From M3007 sp965249785 (GTDB lineage: Bacteria; Bacteroidota; Bacteroidia; Chitinophagales; Saprospiraceae), in NCBI GenBank assembly GCA_965249785.1, contig CBDFMU010000005.1, positions 110,901-174,900 of the forward strand: a stretch of DNA of 64,000 bases, in the 5' to 3' direction. Made by a program: the position numbers and the translations under genes. Positions 27,002 to 36,358 of this stretch are shown here, in pieces (within the stretch, counting starts at the first letter, position 1; every line of letters begins with the position of its first letter). The notes below the pieces were generated by a model that saw only the letters and a program-made list of their open reading frames with translations, had not been told where the DNA came from and searched no databases.

Positions 27002-28231
27002 TTATTTCGCAGGCAATACCCGATTCCGCACTTCTCCAAAACCAACTCGAATTCCACCTTTTTCCGCAAAAGCACGCATCGTAACCGTGTCGCCATCCAG
27101 AATAAATTTTCGTTCAGAACCATCGGGCAAAGTCAGCGGATTTTTGCCGCCCCAAGTCAGTTCGAGCATGGACCCAAATGAATCAGGCTCTGCTCCGGAA
27201 ATAGTGCCGCTGGCCAGCACATCACCAACTTGCAGGTTGCAACCATTTATGGTGTGGTGCGCAATTTGCTGCGCTACATTCCAGTACATGTGCTTGAAAT
27301 TGGATCGGGAAATCACTGTTTCTTCCCCACCCAATAAGCTAAGCCCTACTTCAAGTTGTACGTCAAAGTGATGATTTCCAGCAAATTGTAAATAAGGCAA
27401 TACGGCTGGGTCTTGCTCTGGACCGGTTACTCGGAATAGTTCCAGCGCATCCAGCGTGACTATCCACGGCGACATGGAAGAAAAGAAGTTTTTGGCCAAA
27501 AACGGTCCCAACGGCACGTATTCCCAACGTTGGATATCCCGCGCCGACCAGTCATTGAACAACACAAAACCAAAAACGTGGTCTTCTGCTTCTGCCGTAG
27601 AAACCGGGTCGCCGAGGTCATTATTTTTCCCAATAATCGCCGCCATTTCCAGTTCAAAATCCAGTGATTTGGTCGGCGAAAAGAGCGGCGGCTCGGCATC
27701 ATTCGGACGAATCTGTCCTTTGGGCCGGTGGAAATTGGTACCTGATACCCGAATCGAACTAGCACGACCATGATACGCCACGGGCAAATGTTTCCAATTG
27801 GGTAACAGCGCATTGGCCGGGTCGCGGAACATTTTGCCAACGTTGGTTGCGTGTTCTTCACTGGAATAAAAATCGGTGTAATCGCCGATGGCTACTGGCA
27901 GGTGCATCGTGGCCATAGATTGCGGAACCAGACAGTTTTCTATTAGACTTTGTTGCTCTCGATCTGGGTTGGTCAGCAGATGTTGCACACGCTCCCGCAC
28001 CGCTCGCCAGACCGGACGGCCTTGACTAATAAAGTCGTTGAGCGTATGTTTATGTAGAACTTTCTTGTCAAATACTAGTTCGGAGAAAAATCCGGCTCGG
28101 TTTAAAGCCTGTAAATCAAGCACATATTCGCCAATAGCGATGCCAGGCCGTAGTTCGGGATTTTCATTATTAGAAAAAATGCCGAAGGGAAGGTTTTGCA
28201 GGGAAAAATCGGACTGTGGTGGAATGGTCAT
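27002..28231 (-). CDS. fahA: Fumarylacetoacetase
   Basis: 409 residues, full length for the eukaryotic-like FAH family. The N-terminal SH3-like domain is about 1-110. The catalytic domain starts at DYTDFYSSEEHATNVGKMFR, where the Asp/His dyad and metal ligand are conserved, and includes HGRASSIRVSGTNFHRPKGQ and FELEMAAIIG with metal-binding acids. It hydrolyses 4-fumarylacetoacetate to fumarate and acetoacetate, the last step of tyrosine and phenylalanine breakdown. It lies between hmgA and aacS on one strand. No maleylacetoacetate isomerase gene is seen in the window. Confidence 0.95.
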   Translation of the reverse strand: MTIPPQSDFSLQNLPFGIFSNNENPELRPGIAIGEYVLDLQALNRAGFFSELVFDKKVLHKHTLNDFISQGRPVWRAVRERVQHLLTNPDREQQSLIENCLVPQSMATMHLPVAIGDYTDFYSSEEHATNVGKMFRDPANALLPNWKHLPVAYHGRASSIRVSGTNFHRPKGQIRPNDAEPPLFSPTKSLDFELEMAAIIGKNNDLGDPVSTAEAEDHVFGFVLFNDWSARDIQRWEYVPLGPFLAKNFFSSMSPWIVTLDALELFRVTGPEQDPAVLPYLQFAGNHHFDVQLEVGLSLLGGEETVISRSNFKHMYWNVAQQIAHHTINGCNLQVGDVLASGTISGAEPDSFGSMLELTWGGKNPLTLPDGSERKFILDGDTVTMRAFAEKGGIRVGFGEVRNRVLPAK

Positions 28232-28246
28232 TTCTGGACATTAAAA

Positions 28247-28315
28247 TCTCGGTGAGCCTCTGTGGAATAAAATAAGTGTCACAGAGATACACAGAGAAAT
28301 AGAGGCTCACTGAGA
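28247..28315. repeat. Inverted repeat between hmgA and fahA
   Basis: TCTCGGTGAGCCTCT (28247-28261) pairs with AGAGGCTCACTGAGA (28301-28315) with one mismatch, and inner CTCTGTG/CACAGAG arms add to it. The sequence has the look of a common bacterial palindromic repeat (CACAGAGATACACAGAG). It may uncouple hmgA from fahA transcription. Confidence 0.55.
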
Positions 28316-28351
28316 AATAGTAATATAAATGTGTAAATAGGCCATATTATA

Positions 28352-29518
28352 TCAAATCCCCGGATCAAGCCAAGACTGATAGTATTTTCCGTCATCTATA
28401 CCCATAGCAGCTTCGGTTACAGCCAGCGGACGGAAAGTATCAATCATCACCGCCAGTTCTTCCGTATAAGTCTTACCAATACTGCGTTCCATCGCGCCGG
28501 GTGCTGGGCCATGTGGAATACCGCCGGGATGCAGCGTAATATGACCTTTTTCGATATTATTGCGACTCATAAAATCACCATCTACATAGTAGAGCATCTC
28601 GTCGGAATCAATGTTCGAGTGATTGTAGGGCGCAGGAATGGCCAGCGGATGATAGTCGTACATACGCGGACAAAACGAACACACTACAAATGCTTTGGTC
28701 TCAAACATCTGGTGGACGGGTGGTGGTTGGTGAACCCGACCCGTAATTGGCTCAAAATTATGGATAGAAATACCATAGGGAAAATTGTACCCATCGTAGC
28801 CTACCACATCAAAAGGGTGTGTAGCGTAAACCAATTGATGTAAATGACCTTGCTTCTTGATTTTTAACAGAAAATCACCCGTTTGATCGTGCGTTTCGAG
28901 ATCAGCGGGCAATTTATAATCCCGTTCGCAGTAAGGCGAATTTTCTAGTAATTGACCAAACCAGTTGCGATAGCGTTTGGGCGTATAAATCGGGTGAAAT
29001 GACTCAGCATAAAGCAGGCGATTATCTTCCGTATCAAACTCAATCTGGTAGATCATACCGCGCGGGATAACCAGATAGTCGCCATATTCAAAACGTATAT
29101 TTCCTAGCAATGTACGTAATGTACCAGAGCCACGATGGATAAATAACAGTTCGTCGGCGTCGGCATTTTTATAGAAATAATCACGCAGCGACTTGCGCGG
29201 CGCAGCCAGGCCAATATGGATGTCGCCATTGACCAGCAGCGGCGTGCGGCTCTCCAAATAATCATCGGCGGGTTTGAGTTGAAACCCCTGCAACAGACGC
29301 GCGGTCATGTTGCGTTCTACGGCGATTTTTGGCTCCATCGGCAGCGTATCGAGTACGGCGCGCACCTGGGTTGGGCGGTGCAAATGGTACAGCAGCGACG
29401 ACATGCCATCGAAGCCGACGGTGCCGAAAAGTTGTTCGTAATAGAAGCCGCCGTCCGGTTTTACAAACTGGGTGTGGCGTTTAGGCGGTATTTTGCCGAG
29501 GTGGTGGTAAACGGGCAT
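28352..29518 (-). CDS. hmgA: Homogentisate 1,2-dioxygenase
   Basis: 388 residues, the shorter bacterial form of this cupin-fold Fe(II) ring-cleaving enzyme. Family blocks visible include the N-terminal YHHLGKIPPKRHTQF, SSLLYHLHRPTQV, a cupin strand set around FEYGDYLVIPRGMIYQIEF and the C-terminal iron-site region SDEMLYYVDGDFM with HPGGIPHGPAPG (Glu and His ligands). It opens homogentisate to maleylacetoacetate. It is the first gene of the tyrosine-degradation set, followed on the same strand by fahA. Confidence 0.94.
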   Translation of the reverse strand: MPVYHHLGKIPPKRHTQFVKPDGGFYYEQLFGTVGFDGMSSLLYHLHRPTQVRAVLDTLPMEPKIAVERNMTARLLQGFQLKPADDYLESRTPLLVNGDIHIGLAAPRKSLRDYFYKNADADELLFIHRGSGTLRTLLGNIRFEYGDYLVIPRGMIYQIEFDTEDNRLLYAESFHPIYTPKRYRNWFGQLLENSPYCERDYKLPADLETHDQTGDFLLKIKKQGHLHQLVYATHPFDVVGYDGYNFPYGISIHNFEPITGRVHQPPPVHQMFETKAFVVCSFCPRMYDYHPLAIPAPYNHSNIDSDEMLYYVDGDFMSRNNIEKGHITLHPGGIPHGPAPGAMERSIGKTYTEELAVMIDTFRPLAVTEAAMGIDDGKYYQSWLDPGI

Positions 29519-30106
29519 GGCAGCGATTTTACAGGTCTAAAATGACCATTGCCGGGCCGAAGCGGCGTGGTGGGCAAATGAGTCGGAGCAAAACTACAGC
29601 GTTAGAAGGAATTGCGGGTCATTTGGATGCAAAAAAGCTGGCTTCTTTGCTGACGGAGGGGTTCGGCCTATGAACTTCATAGGCTACACCTGACAATAAC
29701 GATAAAAGGGTATAGTAAAAGTTGAAAGGTTGAGAATGTTAATAGGGTTGAGGTAGTGGTGGTGAATACTTTACATTCGACCTCTTTTCAAAACCACTCT
29801 GCGGTGACTATAAAACCCTGCAGATATGGATCGCGAGATTCCAGCTCGCGCAGCATTATTTTGATTTTTCTGCTTGATTAATTTCATTAATTATTTCCAC
29901 AGCAAATTCAACTAGATACTTCTTTAAACGAAAGATAAATTCCTCTTTTTAATTTTAAGCTTTGTAAGGTGTCTGTTCATGATTGAGCAAAACAATTTAG
30001 TGCTGCTAAAAAAGACCAAAAAAAAAGCAGTATCTATTTCATATAAATTTTAGTTCGTTGTCAATTACAATTTAACCACAAATTTATAATAAAACTGTTG
30101 CATAGC
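29519..30106. other. 588-bp intergenic region without a recognisable gene
   Basis: AT-rich. A short stem CGCGAGATTCCAGCTCGCG lies near 29831-29850. A 31-codon minus-strand frame (29856-29951) reads as a helical fragment (FIFRLKKYLVEFAVEIINE) but has no start codon. No RNA gene or promoter is supported. Confidence 0.5.
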
Positions 30107-30133
30107 GGGAGTCTCACTTGAAATGAGGCTCCC
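30107..30133 (-). terminator. Hairpin downstream of the secreted GH-A-like gene
   Basis: GGGAGTCTCA (30107-30116) and TGAGGCTCCC (30124-30133) form a 10-bp stem with one G-T type mismatch and a 7-nt loop, immediately past the stop codon at 30142. On the minus strand it is followed by an AT-rich tail. Confidence 0.5.
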
Positions 30134-30141
30134 ACTATACT

Positions 30142-33100
30142 TCATCTCGCTACTATTGCAATTCTTTTCGCTACCGTCGTTCCCGCCAACTGCACCTGCA
30201 CAACATACGTTCCATTAGCATATCCCACCATAGGAATATGCAAAGTAGCAGGTGAATCCGAGTCAAAACGCAGCTCCATAATACGTTGTCCCTGAGCATT
30301 ATAGATGCGCACCATACCCTCTTGACCGCTATATGCAGCGAGGTCAATATTGATATAGTTCGTCGCTGGATTGGGATAGATACGAATGTCTTGCAGAGCG
30401 GTACTATTGATTGCCGTGCGGTTTGCGGCTGCGCTAGTTGGTGCAAGTGATTGTTGTGATATAATACTAACTGTGTAGTCTTCTATTTCTCCAAAGGGCA
30501 ACGTACTGCAAGCCGACGTTTGGGCAGTCCGTCCCATAATAATCCGCATTCTGGTTGGGCCAAAAGTGGCGTTGGCTGGCACTATAAAATTGCCGGATAA
30601 AGCGGACAAGGCAGTACCAGAAGCAGGTTTAGGCAGCAAGCCAGTATAAACGCGCTCCGCAGGAGCTTCAAAGAGGCCATTTTGATTATAATCAATCCAG
30701 ACGCTCCAATGTTCATCGAAGGTTTCCCAACTAAATCCGCTGGTCAGGGTAAAATTGACAGACTCGCCACGCTGAAATCTGGTAATAACATTAGTAAAGT
30801 CACTATAAGTGGTTTTACCGCTGGTGTTATCCAAGCTACCCATTTGCACCCGCGCGATCCAGTCATGCCAGGGAAAATCCGATTGGGCGGTACAGTAAGG
30901 CACTGGATCACCGCCACCAGTATTATTATTCATAATTTGAATAGAATAATCTTCTACTTCGCCATAAGGTATGGTTTCGCAAGGTTCGGCAAAGGCACCG
31001 CGTTTCATACTCACCCGCATCCGCGTGTCGCCGGGAATGGCGTTGGCTGGAATGTTCAAAAAACCATTGAAAAGGCCACTTGGAATGCCGTAAGGAGGAG
31101 CCGATTGTACCCCTTCAAAGGCTACTTCATTAGATTCAAAAATGCCATTTTGATTAAAATCAATCCAGACGCGCCAATATTCATCGTAGGTAAGCCAACT
31201 AAACCCGGCAGTTAATTCTAGTGGATATTGATTGCCAGCAGTAAGGGTCGCCTCTTGATCCGTAAAATCGCTATAAGCAGTCTTGCTACTCGTTTTATGA
31301 ATTGCAGCCACGTCTACTCCGGCGATCCAATCGTGCCAGGGGAATTCCGAAGCAGTAGCACAATAAGGTACCGGCGCAGAACAAGGTGCGGGTGGCACCA
31401 AGCTAAACTCTGTAGCACAAGTGGAACTAGTCGCATCTTTGACTACGCCGGTCAGCGCGCCTTCACTGATCGTATAAGGGCCGAGTTCCACGGTCGCACC
31501 GACGGCTCCCTGCAAAGTATGGTCGCCCACTGTAGCCGTCCATTGGCCGGAGGTATTCAGCCCAGTAATCGTGAGGGAAAGCGTATAAGTATCATCATCT
31601 AGATTATTACTAGTATTATTGTCAAAACATTGCGTAGCAGTAGTATTGGCAAAAAGATAGCACGGCGGCTGACCTTGACCAACGACGAAGAAAAGTGGCC
31701 GAGCCGTCAATTGTAGATTAGTAGGACTAACAATATCGAAAACATTAGTATAACCGTAATCCCAGGCATAACGCAGGCAATAGGCTGTCTGAGAAACCGT
31801 CGGCAGGGAATAGGTAGCGGTAGCCGCCTCGCTTTGGTCTACGGTGGTGCGTGCCCAAAGGGCGTAGATATAGGTGCCGTCGGGTCGTCGCCAGGCGTAG
31901 CCACGCACATTAGCAGGAAGTTGCAAGGAAGCGGTTTTTTGCGCATCATATTCGGCATCAAAAACGAGATCAGTCATCGTTTTCATCGCTTTTCCTAAGT
32001 CATTTACGACTTGATTATAAGCGGGTTGACTATCAATTTTGGCATACATGCCCATTAACTGGAATTCATCGGTAGCCTCTACTTCGGTTTTTTCATCAAA
32101 CAACTGGTAGGCGTGCAACTGACGAATACCACTGACTTTGGCGATCATTTGCGCCTTCATCATGTGATTGATCTGTTGATCGTGGCCCGCAAAGCATTCG
32201 GTGGTCAGGGCTTTACGCGGGGAATTAATTTCGGTCGAAATCCACTCTTTACGTGGATAAATTATGCCATCATAACCATATTGGTCTAGTACGGCCTGAA
32301 AATCTGTCTGGGCTTTGGTAACTCCATCGGCTGCCTGATCAGAATGACGCTCGAATAGGCCCACATCTGGATTGACCGTAGAGCCATCGAAATGCGGATA
32401 CGAATGAATGGCAATACAATCAAAATACGCACCCCCACCCAGTGGATATTCGGGCGTGACATCTCCGCCGTGGGGATTGTCGGTATTGCGCAGCAAAGCA
32501 TTCATAAAGGAAGGAAAAGCGACGCTACCGAGGCAGACGTAAGCATCTGGGTCTAGTGTTTTTATGATTTCCCAGGCAATGCGCAGGGTACGCGTATAAT
32601 TATAAATGGGTGCCTGCAAAATATTATCGCAGGGATTGGGCCCTTCCAGCCACCAATTGCCGGGATAATTCTGGTCGCGATAGCCGAGATTGCCCGTAAA
32701 ATCGTAACCGGGTTCATTCCAGATTTCCCAGAATCGTACTTGTCCTTTATATTGATTGACGACTTTATAGAAATATGCTGCGCAATAATTAGTGTCGTTA
32801 TAAGGGGTGCCATTAGCCCCGCCGTCCCAGATGGGCGTATAAAGGTTGGCAAACATATAAGAAGGCCGATCTGGACAGTACTGCGTGGTGTCGCGATGAG
32901 CGGCAGTGGGGCCACCAACGAAGGCCACGTATTCGCCCATACCCAGTTGGTTCCAGTGATGGAAGTCATTGACTACCAGATCATAACCAAAATAATCCAT
33001 TACATATTCCAGCAGTCCCACGCGGTTCGATTTGGCACCTACGCCGGGAATATTTAAGGCAACATTACCGGCAGCTACATCGGCGAGGGATTGGTTGTCC

Positions 33101-33249
33101 CAGCCGGGATAATAACCCATATTGACTCCAGGCCGAAAAGGCTTGGTGTAGGGAGTAACGTGTTGATTAGCGGTGTAGGAAACCTGGGCAACAACGGAAA
33201 TAGATATGCAGCAGCAAAGCGCACATAGACAGAGATTAATAAAGCGCAT
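30142..33249 (-). CDS. Secreted GH-A-clan-like glycosidase with two GEVED domains and T9SS tail
   Basis: 1035 residues with a signal peptide (1-21). Residues about 35-450 look like a TIM-barrel of clan GH-A: an acid/base candidate Glu179 in FWEIWNEPGYDF and a nucleophile candidate Glu340 in EWISTEINSP, with IAIHSYPHF between. The exact GH family (GH5, GH39 or an unassigned one) is not certain. Two similar GEVED-type modules follow (about 640-765 and 785-925), each with an FPWHDWIA block, WIDFNQNG or WIDYNQNG, and GEVEDYSI or GEIEDYTV. The last 80 residues (IRIYPNPATNYINIDL) are a T9SS type A signal. It stands alone, without transporter genes beside it. Confidence 0.75.
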   Translation of the reverse strand: MRFINLCLCALCCCISISVVAQVSYTANQHVTPYTKPFRPGVNMGYYPGWDNQSLADVAAGNVALNIPGVGAKSNRVGLLEYVMDYFGYDLVVNDFHHWNQLGMGEYVAFVGGPTAAHRDTTQYCPDRPSYMFANLYTPIWDGGANGTPYNDTNYCAAYFYKVVNQYKGQVRFWEIWNEPGYDFTGNLGYRDQNYPGNWWLEGPNPCDNILQAPIYNYTRTLRIAWEIIKTLDPDAYVCLGSVAFPSFMNALLRNTDNPHGGDVTPEYPLGGGAYFDCIAIHSYPHFDGSTVNPDVGLFERHSDQAADGVTKAQTDFQAVLDQYGYDGIIYPRKEWISTEINSPRKALTTECFAGHDQQINHMMKAQMIAKVSGIRQLHAYQLFDEKTEVEATDEFQLMGMYAKIDSQPAYNQVVNDLGKAMKTMTDLVFDAEYDAQKTASLQLPANVRGYAWRRPDGTYIYALWARTTVDQSEAATATYSLPTVSQTAYCLRYAWDYGYTNVFDIVSPTNLQLTARPLFFVVGQGQPPCYLFANTTATQCFDNNTSNNLDDDTYTLSLTITGLNTSGQWTATVGDHTLQGAVGATVELGPYTISEGALTGVVKDATSSTCATEFSLVPPAPCSAPVPYCATASEFPWHDWIAGVDVAAIHKTSSKTAYSDFTDQEATLTAGNQYPLELTAGFSWLTYDEYWRVWIDFNQNGIFESNEVAFEGVQSAPPYGIPSGLFNGFLNIPANAIPGDTRMRVSMKRGAFAEPCETIPYGEVEDYSIQIMNNNTGGGDPVPYCTAQSDFPWHDWIARVQMGSLDNTSGKTTYSDFTNVITRFQRGESVNFTLTSGFSWETFDEHWSVWIDYNQNGLFEAPAERVYTGLLPKPASGTALSALSGNFIVPANATFGPTRMRIIMGRTAQTSACSTLPFGEIEDYTVSIISQQSLAPTSAAANRTAINSTALQDIRIYPNPATNYINIDLAAYSGQEGMVRIYNAQGQRIMELRFDSDSPATLHIPMVGYANGTYVVQVQLAGTTVAKRIAIVAR

Positions 33250-33820
33250 AGGATTAGCATTAAAAATGATGATTATTTCACTGTGGGGTAATCGGATGGG
33301 ATAGATTAAAAGGAAGATTATAAGTACTTGAACAATAGAAATTGGACATTAGACAATTGACTAAATTATTGATTTTCAAGGTTTAATGTCAAATAATTTT
33401 GTCCACCTGCTTAAGTTGTTGACATACCAATAGTTATATCTTATCTCTGCCTGATAAAGCAATAAGAAATTACTGCTTATACTGCTTCAACAGATAGCAA
33501 TACACAGTCAGCCACAGAGTTATCTGTAGCGAGTAGGCACTTTTTTGATACCAGTATTTACAAGGGGGGAATGCAGGCTTTTACAAATTATATGCCAACG
33601 ATGGGCGCGCCTACTGGTTGGCGTTATTTCAATAGAGCAATTTATTTAATATTTACATCAATAATTACACTAGTTAAATTTCATATATTTAAGCAAAAAA
33701 ACACTATATGGCCACGGGAAGCCATATAAAGAAAGCGATCGCCTTAGACGACGATCACTTATTATGCTATTTAAATTGTATTTGTTAAACTAAAAAATGA
33801 CAAAAAAGTCGTTTCACTAA
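33250..33820. other. 571-bp intergenic region without a recognisable gene
   Basis: AT-rich sequence upstream of the minus-strand GH-A-like gene, with no ORF of family character. It must hold that gene's promoter, but no motif was convincing. Confidence 0.45.
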
Positions 33821-33863
33821 ATACAAAGAGTACCACTTTTTTAAAAAGCAGTACTCTTTGTAT
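33821..33863 (-). terminator. Terminator hairpin of the secreted FN3/PPC protein gene
   Basis: A perfect 13-bp stem (ATACAAAGAGTAC at 33821-33833, GTACTCTTTGTAT at 33851-33863) with a 17-nt loop, 80 bp past the stop codon at 33946. Confidence 0.6.
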
Positions 33864-33945
33864 TCAAGAGAGCGATAATTTGAAATGACCCCTTTCAACT
33901 TTTATCAAAGCACGTTTGAATAAGTTGAAAAAGTAAAGCGGCATT

Positions 33946-36162
33946 TTACTCCTTCACAAAACGCACTGGAGCAGATACGCCAGTGCTATTGATGATCGTC
34001 ACGCTATAAACCCCTGCTTGAAGATCGTGGAGTATAAGCGGCATTTGGTTGATGTCTTTCGCGGCTTCCATAGTTTTAGAAAGTACTAAACGGCCGGTCA
34101 TGTCCAGTATTTGTATAGTCACAGTTTCTTCCTGGATAGCATTGAATTGTACTGTCACATTGTCCCTGGTTGGCGACGGAAATACACTAGTAATTCCAAA
34201 ATATTCTCCTTTACGAACTAATAAAATGCTATTAGAAGTACTTTCCTGACCATCAAAATCCACGGAACGTAGGCGATAATAGGCTTTGGCCACTGGTGAG
34301 TGGTCTTCCAAAGTGTATTTTGTTGGTACAGTAGAATTTAGCAATCCATTTTTACGCCCAATTTCTCGCCAATCAAGACCATCCATAGAACGTTCTACGA
34401 TATGAAATTGCACATTTTTCTCCGTTAAAGTTTCCCAGTGCAGCGTATTTGTCGTAGCTCCTGCCTGACCCGTGAAAGAGGCGAGTTCCAAAGGCAATGA
34501 ACTACTCAACCCAGTACCATAAGTAGAAATCATGAAGTTTCCACTGGTATAAGTAGCAGTATAATAGCCATATACCCGGACAAAATAGGTCGTATTAGCT
34601 ACTAATGCTGTTAAGTAGATTGTGATTGACTCAATACCAGGACTATTATAATTATCTGCACAGCCAATATTAGTTAAGTTACCGCAACTACCGCTATAAA
34701 CTTGTACCACTGCATCCAACGTAGATGGTGCTTCAGTAAGCGCAATGGTAACATCTCCGCCATCGGTATCTGTAATAAAACTAAACCACACATCGTCATC
34801 GGCGTTTCCTTTAGTAGAAAACGAGCAAGGCTCGGGCAATTGCGAAATAGTTGCTCCGATCGTCGTACTGTTCACCGCTCCTCCCATTCCTGCTGCACCG
34901 ATCATAGTCGCCGTAGCACAACTATTATTAACCACACAAGGTGGTTCATCACCAGTCGTGAAACTCACTGGAGTATTACATCCTATGGCATCACCGTTAG
35001 CATTAGTAGGCACTACATACCAATTATAAGTAGTATTAGGTAAAAGATCATATATAGTGAAATTAGTATTAACAGGCGTACCTTGCCAGCGGGGACTGCC
35101 AGCAGCTAGATAAAATTTATAGCCAGTTGGTACGGTGCCGGAGGTAGGTGCTACCCAGGTAAAGTTAGCGGAACTCAGGTTCGGGCTACAAAGCAAAGTA
35201 ACTGGTGAAACGGCTGGAGTAAAGCCCGTAGCACAACCGGGTGGTGGTGGAGCAGTAGTAAATGACCAGACAGGACATCCGGTGGCACTGCCATGTAGGT
35301 TTTTAGGAATGACTTGCCAATAATATAAAGTATTTGCAGTCAACCCTACTGGCTGATAGCTAGCATCAGTTACAGTGCCAACAAAGGTGGGCATCGCAGT
35401 GGTTCCCAAATATACATCGTATGCAGTAGCCCCAGGAGCAAGTGACCACGATAAAGTGGAGCCTACCAGTACGCTGATAGCTGCATTGGCTGGGGAAGGG
35501 GCAGTGACACAAGAAGGAGGTACCAAAGAAGCTTGGGTAATAGATATATTGTCCAGGTAATAGAAGCTTTCAGTCAGATTGGAGCCTCCCCAATTAGCTA
35601 ACCAACGTACTTTCACTGCGCTACCGTTGGGTATAAGGGTACCTGATACTATAAAAACACGAGTAGCACAGGTGGCAGAGACTACATGATTGCTAGGATT
35701 GATAACTCCTGCCGTAATCGGATAAGTATTTCCTCCATCAATAGAGACCAGCACGGTAATATCTCCCCAATTTGGAGAGTTAGGTGTCCCAGTGGTTTCA
35801 TCATAGCTATTAACAATCTTATAATCGAAAGAAATAGTTAAGTCCTGACCATTGGATGTACCAACTGGCGAATTAATACCCATAGTAGGGTTTAAAAAAA
35901 ATGCGTATGCGTAAGCTCCACCATGACCGCTGCAAGGGAGTACGGTATTGCAATAAGCAAACGCATTTGCAGAAGCGGAAGTTGTGTTACTACAGGGAAA
36001 GGCCGATGCGTCTGAAAAATGACCAGGCCCGTCAGTCCAACCGTTGGGTGGAAAAGGGAAAGTGGGCCCTTCAAAGTTTTCGCTGATAGTAATCTGTGCC
36101 TGCAGCCTACCTGTTAAGGTCAGCATCGCTGCGAAAATCAAAAATCGTGTGAGTAATTTCAT
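33946..36162 (-). CDS. Secreted adhesin-like protein with FN3-type and PPC-like domains and T9SS tail
   Basis: 738 residues; signal peptide 1-22 (TGRLQAQ). Residues about 23-215 resemble a choice-of-anchor/MAM-like beta-sandwich (SENFEGPTFPFPPNGW ... FYYLDNISIT). Two fibronectin type III-like modules follow (about 216-305 and 310-405; PANAAISVLVGSTLSWSLAP, YYWQVIPKN). A PPC-like beta-sandwich is at about 415-560 (DDDVWFSFITDTDGGD). A further module (LPLELASFTGQ ... YYRLRSVDFDGQ) leads into a T9SS type A domain (VFPSPTRDNVTVQF). No catalytic motif was found, so the role is surface or extracellular but unknown. Confidence 0.75.
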   Translation of the reverse strand: MKLLTRFLIFAAMLTLTGRLQAQITISENFEGPTFPFPPNGWTDGPGHFSDASAFPCSNTTSASANAFAYCNTVLPCSGHGGAYAYAFFLNPTMGINSPVGTSNGQDLTISFDYKIVNSYDETTGTPNSPNWGDITVLVSIDGGNTYPITAGVINPSNHVVSATCATRVFIVSGTLIPNGSAVKVRWLANWGGSNLTESFYYLDNISITQASLVPPSCVTAPSPANAAISVLVGSTLSWSLAPGATAYDVYLGTTAMPTFVGTVTDASYQPVGLTANTLYYWQVIPKNLHGSATGCPVWSFTTAPPPPGCATGFTPAVSPVTLLCSPNLSSANFTWVAPTSGTVPTGYKFYLAAGSPRWQGTPVNTNFTIYDLLPNTTYNWYVVPTNANGDAIGCNTPVSFTTGDEPPCVVNNSCATATMIGAAGMGGAVNSTTIGATISQLPEPCSFSTKGNADDDVWFSFITDTDGGDVTIALTEAPSTLDAVVQVYSGSCGNLTNIGCADNYNSPGIESITIYLTALVANTTYFVRVYGYYTATYTSGNFMISTYGTGLSSSLPLELASFTGQAGATTNTLHWETLTEKNVQFHIVERSMDGLDWREIGRKNGLLNSTVPTKYTLEDHSPVAKAYYRLRSVDFDGQESTSNSILLVRKGEYFGITSVFPSPTRDNVTVQFNAIQEETVTIQILDMTGRLVLSKTMEAAKDINQMPLILHDLQAGVYSVTIINSTGVSAPVRFVKE

Positions 36163-36252
36163 AGGTAGAGAAAATTTTGGGTGAATTATGGAAAAAATCA
36201 GTCGTGTTTGATTAGATATTTTTTGTTAAGAACGATTTTAAAAGCCGGGAGA

Positions 36253-36336
36253 CATGACACTTTTTTGAAAAAGTGTCATGTTTATTAACTGTAAAAATAA
36301 ACAACCCTGCCTATCTTCCAAGATAAACAGGGTTGT
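36253..36336 (-). terminator. Two tandem hairpins downstream of ettA
   Basis: Stem 1: ACAACCCTG (36301-36309) with CAGGGTTGT (36328-36336). Stem 2: ACATGACACTTTTT with its complement ending GTGTCATGT at 36253-36282, 14 bp and followed by a T-rich tail. Both lie past the ettA stop on the minus strand, so they are likely terminators. Confidence 0.6.
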
Positions 36337-36358
36337 TTATTAATTTTATTTCTTTTCC

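Noticed and set aside
29856..29951. Thirty-one-codon minus-strand helical reading frame
   Set aside because: No start codon and too short to tell from chance.
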